DNA of 64,000 nt from Oryzias latipes (Eukaryota; Chordata; Actinopteri; Beloniformes; Adrianichthyidae): positions 14,512,464 to 14,576,463 of the forward strand of contig NC_019879.2 of assembly GCF_002234675.1 (NCBI RefSeq), read 5' to 3'. Below the pieces are notes generated by a model, which was not told the origin of the DNA, ran no database searches, and worked only from the letters and a program-made list of their open reading frames with translations. Each line of letters begins with the position of its first letter. Positions within the stretch are counted from its first letter, which is position 1. Both the position numbers and the translations under genes were made by a program. This document shows, in pieces, positions 19,550-30,300 of this stretch.

Positions 19550-22500
19550 ACCAAAAAACAACCCTTTTTTCAACCAAAGATGTGATCTTTGCCTTTTGAG
19601 TGTTTTTTGAGGCCAACAATCATTTTGTCACTCAAAAGTGCTAAAAGTGTCAAAAAAAAAAACATTCTGGTTCAAGATCTCACAGTTTTGACTGTTCAAC
19701 TTGAAATGTGACCAAAAAAACAACACTTTCTTTAACTACTAATGAGATCTTTGCCTTTTGAGTGTTTTTTGTGGCCAAGGTCATTTTGTCACTCAAAAGT
19801 GCAAAAAGTGTCAAAAAAGCATTTTGGCTCAAATTCTGACTGTTTTGACTGTACAACTTGAAACGTTGACTAAAAAACAACACTTTTTTAAACTACAAAT
19901 GAGATCTTTAACTTTAGAGTGCGTTTTGTGCTCAAAAATCCTTTTGTCATTCAAAAGTGCTAAAAGTGTCAAAAAAGCATTTTGGCTAAAATTCTGATTG
20001 TTTTGACTGTACAACTTTAAACGTGACCAAAAAACAATACTTTTTTGAACCAAAGATGAGATCTTTGCCTTTTGAGTGCGTTTTGAGGCCAACAATCATT
20101 TTGTCACTCAAAAGTGCTAAAAGTGTTAAAAAAGCATTTTGGCTCAAGATCTCACAGTTTTGACTGTTCAACTTGAAATGTGAACAAAAAAACAACACTT
20201 TTTTTTTAATTACTAATGAGATCTTAGCCTTTTGAGTGTTTTTTGTGGCCAAGGTCATTTTGTCACTCAAAAGTGCAAAAAGGGTCAAAAAAGCATTTTG
20301 GCTCAAGATCTAACAGTATTGAATGTTCAACCTGAAATGTGACCAAGGAAAAACACTTTTTTGAACTAGAGATGAGATCTTTACCTTTTGAGTGCGTATT
20401 GTGGCCAACAATTATCTTGTAACTCAAAGGGCTAAAGGTTATAAACGAGCATTTTGGCTCAAATTCTGACTGTTTTGACAGTACAACTTGAAACGTGACC
20501 AAAAAACAACACTTTCTTGAACTACAAATGAGATCTTTGCCTTTAGTGTGCGTTTTGTGCTCAAAAATCCTTTTGTCACTCAAAAGTGTTAAAAGTGTCA
20601 AAAAAGCATTTTGGCTCAAGATCTAACAGTTTTGAATGTTCAACCTGAAATGTGACCAAGGAAAAACACTTCTTTGAACCACAGATGTGATCTTTGCCTT
20701 TTGAGTCCGTTTTGTGCCAAAAATCCTTTTGTCACTCAAAGGGCTGAAGGTTATAAAAGAACTTTATGGCTCGAATTCTAATTGTTTTGACTGTACAACT
20801 TTAAACGTGACCAAAAAAACAACACTTTTTTAAACTACAAATGAGATCTTTGCCTTTAGAGTGCGTTTTGTGCTCAAAAATCCTTTTGTCACTCAAAAGT
20901 GCTAAAAGTGTCAAAAAAGCATTTTGGCTAAAATTCTGATTGTTTTGACTGTACAACTTTAAACGTGACCAAAAAACAATACTTTTTTTGATACAAAGAT
21001 GAGATCTTTGCCTTTTGAGTGCGTTTTGAGGCCAACAATCATTTTGTCACTCAAAAGTGCTAAAAGTGTCAAAAAAACATTTTGGCTCAAGATCTAACAG
21101 TTTTGAATGTTCAACCTGAAATGTGACCAAGGAAAAACACTTCTTTGAACCACAGATGAGATCTTTGCCTTTTGAGTCCGTTTTGTGGCCAAAAATCCTT
21201 TTGTCACTCAAAGGGCTGAAGGTTATAAAAGAACTTTATGGCTCAAATTCTAATTGTTTTGACTGTACAACTTTAAACGTGACCAAAAAAACAACACTTT
21301 TTTAAACGACAAATGAGATCTTTGCCTTTAGAGTGCGTTTTGTGCTCAAAAATCCTTTTGTCACTCAAAAGTGCTAAAAGTGTCAAAAACATTTTTGGCT
21401 CAAGATCTCACAGTTTTGACTGTTCAACTTGAAATGTGAACAAAAAAACAACACTTTTTTTAACTACTAATGAGTTCTTTGCCTTTAGAGTGTTTTTTGT
21501 GGCCAAGGTCATTTTGTCACTCAAAAGTGAAAAAACTGTCAAAAAAGAATTTTGGCTCAAATTCAAACTGTTTTGATTGTTAAACTTGAAATGTGACCAA
21601 AAATAACAACAACACTTTTTTAAACTACAAATGAGATCTTTGCCTTTAGAGTGCGTTTTGTGCTCAATCTACTTTTGTCACTCAAAAGTGCTAAAAGTGT
21701 CAAAAAAACATTTTGGCTCAAGATCTAACAGTTTTGAATGTTCAACCTGAAATGTGACCAAGGAAAAACACTTTTTTGAACTAGAGATGAGATCTTTACC
21801 TTTTGAGTGCGTTTTGTGGCCAACAATTATTTTGTCACTCAAAGGGCTAAAAGTGTAAAGGAGCATTTTGGCTCAAATTCTGACTGTTTTGACTGTACAA
21901 CTTGAAACGTGAACAAAAAAACAACACTTTTTTTAAACTACAAATGAGATCTTTAACTGTAGAGTAGGTTTTGTGCTCAAAAATCCTTTTGTCACTCAAA
22001 AGTGCTAAAAGTGTCAAAAAAGCATTTTGGCTAAAATTCTGATTGTTTTGACTGTACAATTTTAAAAGTGACCAAAAAACATTACTTTTTTGAACCAAAG
22101 ACGAGATCTTTGCCTTTTGAGTGCGTTTTGAGGCCAACAATCATTTTGTCACTCAAAAGTGCTAAAAGTGTCAAAAAAAAAACATTTTGGCTCAAGATCT
22201 CACAGTTTTGACTGTTCAACTTGAAATGTGACCAAAAAAACAACACTTTTTTCAACTACTAATGAGATCTTTGCCTTTTGAGTGTTTTTTGTGGCCAAGG
22301 TCATTTTGTCACTCAAAAGTGCAAAAAGGGTCAAAAAAGCATTTTGGCTCAAGATCTAACAGTATTGAATGTTCAACCTGAAATGTGACCAAGGAAAAAC
22401 ACTTTTTTGAACTAGAGATGAGATCTTTAACTTTAGAGTGCGTTTTGTTCTCAAAAATCCTTTTGTCACTCAAAAGTGCTAAAAGAGTCAAAAAAGAACT

Positions 22501-23756
22501 TTGGCTCAAATTCTCACTGTTTTGATTGTTCAACTTGAAATGTGACCAAAAAAACAACACTTTTTTTAACTACTAATGAGATCTTTGCCTTTTGAGTGTT
22601 TTTTGAGACCAAAAATCCTTTTGTCACTCAAAAGTGCTAAAAGTGTCAAAAAGCATTTTGGCTCAAGATCTAACAGTTTTGAATGTTCAACCTGAAATGT
22701 GACCAAGGAAAAACACTTTTTTGAAGTAGAGATGAGATCTTTACCTTTTGAGTGCGTATTGTGGCCAACAATTATCTTGTAACTCAAAGGGCTAAAGGTT
22801 ATAAACGAGCATTTTGGCTCAAATTCTGACTGTTTTGACTGTACAACTTTAAACGTGACCAAAAAAACAACACTTTTTTAAACGACAAATGAGATCTTTA
22901 CCTTTTGAGTGCGTTTTGTGGCCAACAATTATTTTGTCACTCAAAGGGCTAAAAGTGTAAAGGAGCATTTTGGCTAAAATTCTGACTGTTTTGACTGTAC
23001 AACTTGAAACATGAACAAAAAAACAACACTTTTTTTAAACTACAAATGAGATCTTTAACTGTAGAGTGGGTTTTGTGCTCAAAAATCCTTTTGTCACTCA
23101 AAAGTGCTAAAAGTGTCAAAAAAACATTTTGGCTCAAGATCTCACAGTTTTGACTGTTAAACTTAAAATGTGAACAAAAAAACAACCCTTTTTTCAACCA
23201 AAGATGTGATCTTTGCCTTTTGAGTGCGTTTTGAGGCCAACAATCATTTTGTCACTCAAAAGTGCTAAAAGTGTAAAAAAAAACCCATTTTGGCTCAAGA
23301 TCTCACAGTTTTGACTGTTCAACTTGAAATGTGACCAAAAAAACAACACTTTCTTTAACTACTAATGAGATCTTTGCCTTTTGAGTGTTTTTTGTTGCCA
23401 AGGTCATTTTGTCACTCAAAAGTGCAAAAAGTGTCAAAAAAGCATTTTGGCTCAAATTCTGACTGTTTTGACTGTACAACTTGAAACGTTAACTAAAAAA
23501 CAACACTTTTTTAAACTACAAATGAGATCTTTAACTTTATAGTGCGTTTTGTGCTCAAAAATCCTTTTGTCACTCAAAAGTGCTAAAAGTGTCAAAAAAA
23601 CATTTTGGCTCAAGATCCCACAGTTTTGACTGTTCAACTTGAAATGTGAACAAAAAAACAACACTTTTTTGAACTACAAATGAGATCTTTGCCCTTTGAA
23701 TGCGTTTTGTGGCCAAAAATCCTTTTGTCATTCAAAAGTGCTCAAAGTGTCAAAAG
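19550..23756. repeat. Satellite array, subfamily B (~157-158-bp monomer)
   Basis: Monomers of about 157-158 bp. Per-monomer landmarks are GCATTTTGGCTCAA, TTTTGACTGTACAACTT or TTTTGACTGTTCAACTTG, AACGTGACCAAAAAACAACA, ACAAATGAGATCTTTGCC, TTTTGAGTGCGTTTTG and TTTTGTCACTCAAAAGTGCT. Several monomer variants alternate (for example CAACCTGAAATGTGACCAAG with GGTTATAAAAGAACTTTATG), giving higher-order repeats. The part 19550-20960 is nearly identical to 27389-28805. Confidence 0.97.
23751..23756. repeat. Target-site duplication (left), CAAAAG
   Basis: CAAAAG precedes the element at 23757 and occurs again at 27383-27388 just after it. The unoccupied relative at 29435-29450 reads GTGTCAAAAGAGCAT with one CAAAAG, confirming a 6-bp duplication. 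Confidence 0.9.
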
Positions 23757-24433
23757 TACGGTGGCCCTGAAGTGCAAAGCATTCAACAAATCACTTGATA
23801 CAAAAACATTTTTAAGAACACAACAACAATTAAAAAAAAAAAAAAAAAAATTTAAAAAGCAGCATTACATTTTAGAAAACAAAACAAAATTTCAGAAAAC
23901 AAAACTTGAAAAACAAAAATGACAAAAAAAAACATTTCAGAAAACAAAATTAATTTCCAGGAAAAAAAAGAAATATTAAAAAATGAAAACATTTCAGAAA
24001 AAAAAGTAATTTCCAGAAAAAAAATGAAATATTAAAAAATGAAAAACATTTCAGAAAAAAAATGAAATTTTAAAAAATGAAAAACATTTCAGAAAAAAAA
24101 TGAAATTTTAAAAAATGAAAAACATTTCAGAACACAGAATGAATTTCCAGAAAACAAAACGAAATCTTCAAAAATGAAAAACATTTCCAAACCGGAAGAG
24201 GCAGGTACTATGGGACAACGCTGATTGGATGATGATTTTTGTCAATCATTTGAACTGAAAAGTATTTTAAATGAAGCAATGACGGATTTTATCGTCCAAA
24301 CAACAATGTACTATAATAATCCACGTATTTCCCATTTATATATCAAATAAAAAATGCAGCAAACTGTTAATGAACTTTAAAATTATTTTTTTAACATTTC
24401 GCCTGACACACGGTCACCCGGAAGTAGTTTGTG
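23757..24433 (+). repeat. Left terminal inverted repeat (677 bp)
   Basis: The outer 120 bp and the inner 230 bp match the right TIR closely. The middle (about 23840-24190) is A-rich with a loose tandem repeat of about 37 bp (GAAAAACATTTCAGAAAAAA then AATGAAATTTTAAAAAAT), which varies in copy number between the two TIRs and explains the length difference. The inner edge holds GGTCACCCGGAAGTAGTTTG. Confidence 0.9.
24418..24425 (+). promoter_or_regulatory. ETS-type site CCGGAAGT at inner edge of left TIR
   Basis: CCGGAAGT is the core of ETS/GABP sites found at many TATA-less start sites. It lies a few bases inside the inner edge of the TIR, facing inward, just upstream of the first candidate exon. 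The mirror copy is at 26735-26742. Motif match only. Confidence 0.5.
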
Positions 24434-24462
24434 AGCACTTTTACTTTGAACGCTGTGCGCTA

Positions 24463-25166
24463 ATGTCTACGGCTGCGAGGTTCACGCTGTCAATCATCTT
24501 CAGGTAAGAATCAAGTCTGTGATCTTTTCTTTTGTCAGTCACATGTCTCTAGGGATGTTAATTTTAGGATGTTAAAGTGCTGCTTTGAAAAGATCATTTC
24601 TTTTTATCTTGCGCATGCGCAAAAGGAACCCGATGGAGACGAACCGTCTTCACATGATAGCCGTTCCCGTTTTTGGTGACAACATGAGAGAAAAAGCTCC
24701 GAGCCAGCCTGATTCTGTGATTTATACAGTAATTACAGTAATTATATGGCATCAGTGTTGCTAAAAATCGACTTTAAGATTGAAATCAGTAAACAAGTTC
24801 TTATGGGAAATAATATTAAAGTGTATTGTATATTTTTGAACCATACATATACATATACTGAAACTTAAAAATGAACTTTAAAAGTTTATAAAATACTTAA
24901 TTGAATTAACATGTGATATTTCTGCAGGTGAAGTTTTCAAAGCGAAGTTCCAGAAAGGTTTGTGCTGCCGAAGAACAGATGGCAGCTCTACATGGGAATA
25001 CAAAAAGACTAAAGTCATTCATATCATTCTGCAGTGTACAGGCAAGTCACCATGATTTATGTGCAATGTAATCAATAAATATTATTTAACCTTAATATCT
25101 AATTTTTTTTTTTAAATTGCAGGTCCTTTAAAAAAAGTCTTTAACCTGCTGCATAAGCCTGATTAG
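24463..25166 (+). CDS. Candidate spliced small gene, rightward, in TIR element
   Basis: Not a recognised family. Signals in order: an exon ending at 24503 with a strong donor (TTCAG then GTAAGAATC); an exon 24928-25041 after acceptor TATTTCTGCAG; a GC-type donor (CAG then GCAAGT); and an exon from 25123 after a T-rich acceptor. In one frame exon 2 (from GAA at 24930) is fully open and, joined across the GC-AG intron, continues in phase into exon 3 to a TAG at 25164-25166. The peptide has C-C-R-R-T-D-G and ends H-K-P-D. The ATG at 24463 is not in the phase needed for exon 2, so the true start is unknown or the first exon is non-coding or decayed. A poly(A) signal follows at 25494. Confidence 0.4.
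24610..24621. promoter_or_regulatory. NRF-1-type palindrome TGCGCATGCGCA
   Basis: A perfect 12-bp match to the NRF-1 consensus, isolated in AT-rich sequence within the presumed first intron. Such sites mark vertebrate CpG-type promoters, so an alternative start could lie here. Confidence 0.5.
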
Positions 25167-25493
25167 TTGTAAAGGATGCAGTGGGGAGTGAAAAACGAAG
25201 CACAATTCCTGGCTTTAGCGTCGGGCTGATGATCTGGAAATCACATCTACGAGGAATCGCATCAAACACTTGTTCAACTCCAAACAACTTAATGTTTCTT
25301 TAAGCAAAACTCCAGTTTAAAATGTTCATATTAGGCTTGCTTCATTTAGGAGTTTTTCCATGTTTACCATTTTAGGTTTTAAAGCTTTATTAACAAAGTT
25401 GATGTTTGATTTTTCAAAGCTGTTGTTTACAAATGTTTTTTTGTCAATGAAAAAACTGAATGCTGACGTGAGGATTGTAATAATGGATATGAA

Positions 25494-25499
25494 AATAAA
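25494..25499 (+). terminator. Poly(A) signal, rightward unit
   Basis: AATAAA in GAAAATAAACAAATTTG, followed within 20-30 nt by TTTGTTTCATAG. It would end the rightward unit of the TIR element. Confidence 0.45.
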
Positions 25500-25527
25500 C
25501 AAATTTGTTTCATAGCAATGCAGTATA

Positions 25528-25533
25528 TTTATT
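25528..25533 (-). terminator. Poly(A) signal, leftward unit
   Basis: AATAAA on the minus strand (plus TTTATT), about 30 bp from the plus-strand AATAAA at 25494. It would end the leftward unit, so the two units converge tail to tail. Confidence 0.45.
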
Positions 25534-25661
25534 GAAAACTTAACATGAAAACGTTACTCAGTAACAGAAACAAAGAAACGGTTGTGGATTTTCCTTTATG
25601 GGCTTCTTCATGCATTCAATCAAATGTTCCGTTTACAATCAGCATTTACTCAGCGTACCTG

Positions 25662-25853
25662 TCAGTCACATTTATTAGAGGAAGAAATGCATCTGGGAAA
25701 AGTCTGTTTGTGCTTATCAAAAAGAGTCATGTCAGGGAAGGTTTGTCCAAATTGCTGCTCAGCATCACATCCAGAGGAAGATGCACAGGTAAGGGAGCCC
25801 AGTTCCTGCTCGTACATGCTTGCAGCTTCCTCTGCACTGGACTCCAGCTCCAT
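25662..25853 (-). CDS. Candidate 63-codon coding exon, leftward, in TIR element
   Basis: An open frame from ATG (25853) to TGA (25662). The ATG sits in TTCAATGG, 8 nt after a good acceptor (TTTCTGTCAG, exon from 25861). The peptide is acidic at the N-terminus (M-E-L-E-S-S-A-E-E-A-A), has Cys at about 23, 29, 55 and 62, and matches nothing I know. Upstream non-coding exons are plausible: one ending at 26706 with donor CTGCAG/GTAAAC just inside the right TIR, and one near 26165-26220 ending CACGTCCAG/GTGTGT. A competing reading exists on the plus strand, where a strong donor (GCACAG/GTAAGG) sits at 25785-25795; both cannot be right. Confidence 0.35.
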   Translation of the reverse strand: MELESSAEEAASMYEQELGSLTCASSSGCDAEQQFGQTFPDMTLFDKHKQTFPRCISSSNKCD

Positions 25854-26705
25854 TGAAATCCCTGACAGAAATAAATTAATAAATTAAAAATCCCTGACAG
25901 AAAAACATCAGCTGCCGTTCATCTTTCATTCAGGAAAAAGTTGAGTTCATCAAAATGAGGAGAAAATGGGTTAAACCAGAAATTCATTAGGGAGGGGTCA
26001 AAACACCAAACTCAGAATAAAATACATTATTTCAGTCTTATAAAAATACATTCTAAAACACTTTGGTATTCCTCCTCTGCCTGAAAGACTAAAATGTTTT
26101 TTTTTAAAGAATCTTTTTAGACTACAGACTTTGCCACCTTTAGTTACACACCTGGACGTGTCTGATGATGTGCACATCCAGTCATTTACTGTCATGTTTC
26201 TGTGCACTGACACACTCTAAAGTCACAGATCTTAATAGTGTGAATAAGAAGCATTCATAAATGTTATTCTGAGACACAAACTGCTGCAGTTTACCTGACA
26301 GCTTTGCTTATTTATGCTGCTGGTACACCTGTCTGAGAATCCTGCCCACGTGACCCCCCCTCTCCAGCTGATGAGATAACCTGTCATTAACGTATGACTG
26401 AAGGATCTTGGATCTGTCTGTAAACACCCACCTAGAAATCACGTTTAACGCTACATTAATTAGATCAAACAAATGTGCCTCCATACCTTATCAGTGGATG
26501 GCGGGACTGCATTTCCTGATGTGCGCCGTCTTTAACACCCGTTTCTTCGCAGCTGCTGCTTTAGACAGAATTCTCTCACGACATATCGAAACATTTGTAA
26601 ACCTGGTTGGTGTTGATATTTCTGCGTGCGTTCTGCCATCACATCCGCTAAATATTCAAAGATTAACGTTTATGTTAACGTTTTACCGTCCCTTTCTTTG
26701 TTTAC

Positions 26706-26742
26706 CTGCAGAACGGACGTCATCCACACAAACTACTTCCGG
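26706..26742 (-). promoter_or_regulatory. Inner edge of right TIR: ETS site and first donor, leftward
   Basis: On the minus strand, CCGGAAGTAGTTTGTG (ETS core at 26742-26735) runs out of the TIR into GATGACGTCCG (CRE-like) and CTGCAG followed by GTAAAC, a donor at 26705. This mirrors the left side, where the same TIR edge precedes an exon ending in a donor. Each TIR may thus carry an inward promoter. Confidence 0.45.
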
Positions 26743-27382
26743 GTGACCGTTCTGCTTCAGACGAAATATTAAAAAAATAATTTAAACCTTCATTATCTGT
26801 TTGCTGCATTTTTGATTTAATATGTAAATGGTAGATACGTGGATTATTATAGTACATTGTTGTTTGGACGATAAAATCCGTCATCGCTTCATTTAAAATA
26901 CTTTTCAGTTCAAATGATTGACAAACATCATCATCCAATCAGCGTTGTCCCATAGTACCTGCTTCTTCTGGTTTGGAAATGTTTTTCATTTTTGAAGATT
27001 TCGTTTTGTTTTCTGGAAATTCATTCTGTGTTCTGAAATGTTTTTCATTTTTTAATATTTAATTTTTTTTCTGAAATGTTTTTCATTTTTTAATATTTCA
27101 TTTTTTTCTGAAATGTTTTTCATTTTTTTGTATTTCATTTTGTTTTCTGAAAATTATTTTTTTTTCTGAAATGTTTTCATTTTGTAATATTTCTTTTTTT
27201 TCCCTGGAAATTAATTTTGTTTTCTGAAATCTTTTTTTCTTTTTTCTTTTTTATGTTTTGGTTTCTGAAATTTTGTTTTGTTTTCTAAAATGTAATACTG
27301 CTTTTTAAATTGTGGCTGTGATCTTAAAAATGTTTTTGTATCGAGTGATTTGTTGAATGGTTTGCACTTCAGGGCCACCGTA
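26727..27382 (-). repeat. Right terminal inverted repeat (656 bp)
   Basis: Reverse complement of the left TIR with scattered substitutions (for example GCAAACCATT versus GCAAAGCATT, TCACTCGATAC versus TCACTTGATAC) and a shorter A/T-rich middle. The two arms have diverged by several percent in the unique parts, so insertion is not very recent, or the arms evolve independently. Confidence 0.9.
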
Positions 27383-27388
27383 CAAAAG
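27383..27388. repeat. Target-site duplication (right), CAAAAG
   Basis: Second copy of the 6-bp duplication; satellite resumes as AGCATTTTGGCTAAAATTCT. Confidence 0.9.
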
Positions 27389-30300
27389 AGCATTTTGGCT
27401 AAAATTCTGATTGTTTTGACTGTACAACTTTAAACGTGACCAAAAAAAAACCCTTTTTTCAACCAAACATGTGATCTTTACCTTTTGAGTGCGTTTTGAG
27501 GCCAACAATCATTTTGTCACTCAAAAGTGCTAAAAGTGTCAAAAAAAAAACATTTTGGCTCAAGATCTCACAGTTTTGACTGTTCAACTTGAAATGTGAC
27601 CAAAAAAACAACACTTTCTTTAACTACTAATGAGATCTTTGCCTTTTGAGTGTTTTTTGTGGCCAAGGTCATTTTGTCACTCAAAAGTGCAAAAAGTGTC
27701 AAAAAAGCATTTTGGCTCAAATTCTGACTGTTTTGACTGTACAACTTGAAACGTTAACTAAAAAACAACACTTTTTTAAACTACAAATGAGATCTTTAAC
27801 TTTAGAGTGCGTTTTGTGCTCAAAAATCCTTTTGTCACTCAAAAGTGCTAAAAGTGTCAAAAAAGCATTTTGGCTAAAATTCTGATTGTTTTGACTGTAC
27901 AACTTTAAACGTGACCAAAAAACAATACTTTTTTGAACCAAAGATGAGATCTTTGCCTTTTGAGTGCGTTTTGAGGCCAACAATCATTTTGTCACTCAAA
28001 AGTGCTAAAAGTGTCAAAAAAGCATTTTGGCTCAAGATCTCACAGTTTTGACTGTTCAACTTGAAATGTGAACAAAAAAACAACACTTTTTTTTTAATTA
28101 CTAATGAGATCTTAGCCTTTTGAGTGTTTTTTGTGGCCAAGGTCATTTTGTCACTCAAAAGTGCAAAAAGGGTCAAAAAAGCATTTTGGCTCAAGATCTA
28201 ACAGTATTGAATGTTCAACCTGAAATGTGACCAAGGAAAAACACTTTTTTGAACTAGAGATGAGATCTTTACCTTTTGAGTGCGTATTGTGGCCAACAAT
28301 TATCTTGTAACTCAAAGGGCTAAAGGTTATAAACGAGCATTTTGGCTCAAATTCTGACTGTTTTGACAGTACAACTTGAAACGTGACCAAAAAACAACAC
28401 TTTCTTGAACTACAAATGAGATCTTTGCCTTTAGTGTGCGTTTTGTGCTCAAAAATCCTTTTGTCACTCAAAAGTGTTAAAAGTGTCAAAAAAGCATTTT
28501 GGCTCAAGATCTAACAGTTTTGAATGTTCAACCTGAAATGTGACCAAGGAAAAACACTTCTTTGAACCACAGATGAGATCTTTGCCTTTTGAGTCCGTTT
28601 TGTGGCCAAAAATCCTTTTGTCACTCAAAGGGCTGAAGGTTATAAAAGAACTTTATGGCTCGAATTCTAATTGTTTTGACTGTACAACTTTAAACGTGAC
28701 CAAAAAAACAACACTTTTTTAAACTACAAATGAGATCTTTGCCTTTAGAGTGCGTTTTGTGCTCAAAAATCCTTTTGTCACTCAAAAGTGCTAAAAGTGT
28801 CAAAAAAACATTTTGGCTCAAGATCTCACAGTTTTGACTGTTCAACTTGAAATGTGAACAAAAAACAACCCTTTTTTCAACCAAAGATGTGATCTTTGCC
28901 GTTTGAGTGCGTTTTGAGGCCAACAATCATTTTGTCACTCAAAAGTGCTAAAAGTGTAAAAAAAAAACCATTTTGGCCTTAAGATCTCACAGTTTTGACT
29001 GTTCAACTTGAAATGTGACCAAAAAAACAACACTTTCTTTAACTACTAATGAGATCTTTGCCTTTTGAGTGTTTTTTGTGGCCAAGGTCATTTTGTCACT
29101 CAAAGTGCAAAAAGTGTCAAAAAAGCATTTTGGCTCAAATTCTGACTGTTTTGACTGTACAACTTGAAACGTTAACTAAAAAACAACACTTTTTTAAACT
29201 ACAAATGAGATCTTTAACTTTATAGTGCGTTTTGTGCTCAAAAATCCTTTTGTCACTCAAAAGTGCTAAAAGTGTCAAAAAAACATTTTGGCTCAAGATC
29301 CCACAGTTTTGACTGTTCAACTTGAAATGTGAACAAAAAAACAACACTTTTTTGAACTACAAATGAGATCTTTTCCCTTTGAATGCGTTTTGTGGCCAAA
29401 AATCCTTTTGTCATTCAAAAGTGCTAAAAGTGTCAAAAGAGCATTTTGGCTAAAATTCTGATTGTTTTGACTGTACAACTTTAAACGTGACCAAAAAACA
29501 ACCCTTTTTTCAACCAAACATGTGATCTTTGCCTTTTGAGTGCGTTTTGAGGCCAACAATCATTTTGTCACTCAAAAGTGCTAAAAGTGTCAAAAAAAAA
29601 ACATTTTGGCTCAAGATCTCACAGTTTTGACTGTTCAACTTGAAATGTGACCAAAAAAACAACACTTTCTTTAACTACTAATGAGATCTTTGCCTTTTGA
29701 GTGTTTTTTGTGGCCAAGGTCATTTTGTCACTCAAAAGTGCAAAAAGTGTCAAAAAAGCATTTTGGCTCAAATTCTGACTGTTTTGACTGTACAACTTGA
29801 AACGTTAACTAAAAAACAACACTTTTTTAAACTACAAATGAGATCTTTAACTTTAGAGTGCGTTTTGTGCTCAAAAATCCTTTTGTCACTCAAAAGTGCT
29901 AAAAGTGTCAAAAAAGCATTTTGGCTAAAATTCTGATTGTTTTGACTGTACAACTTTAAACGTGACCAAAAAACAATACTTTTTTGAACCAAAGATGAGA
30001 TCTTTGCCTTTTGAGTGCGTTTTGAGGCCAACAATCATTTTGTCACTCAAAAGTGCTAAAAGTGTCAAAAAAGCATTTTGGCTCAAGATCTCACAGTTTT
30101 GACTGTTCAACTTGAAATGTGAACAAAAAAACAACACTTTTTTTTTTAATTACTAATGAGATCTTAGCCTTTTGAGTGTTTTTTGTGGCCAAGGTCATTT
30201 TGTCACTCAAAAGTGCAAAAAGGGTCAAAAAAGCATTTTGGCTTAAGATCTAACAGTATTGAATGTTCAACCTGAAATGTGACCAAGGAAAAACACTTTT

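Larger units (their letters stand above)
23757..27382. mobile_element. 3.6-kb TIR element, no recognised transposase
   Basis: The ends TACGGTGGCCCTGAAGTGCA / reverse complement define long terminal inverted repeats: left 23757-24433 (677 bp) and right 26727-27382 (656 bp). A 6-bp target duplication CAAAAG flanks it. From memory, a 6-bp duplication with TACGG-like tips recalls the IS3EU or Dada superfamilies rather than hAT, Tc1 or Harbinger, but the assignment is uncertain. The 2.3-kb interior has no DDE or RNase-H-fold transposase that I can see. Instead it shows splice sites and two convergent poly(A) signals. It may be a non-autonomous element that captured gene pieces, or the remains of a novel autonomous one. 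Confidence 0.88.

Noticed and set aside
18115..19619. Long frames of 350-480 codons across 18550-19549 and again across 59153-60152
   Set aside because: They are open only because they run through N gaps.
25582..25887. Plus-strand 101-codon frame over the same bases as the 63-codon minus-strand exon
   Set aside because: It lies beyond the plus-strand poly(A) signal at 25494. It does contain a strong donor (GCACAG/GTAAGG), so it is noted as a competing reading rather than annotated.
23757..27382. Assigning the TIR element to hAT, Tc1/mariner or PIF-Harbinger
   Set aside because: The duplication is 6 bp, not 8, 2 (TA) or 3, and no matching transposase is visible.
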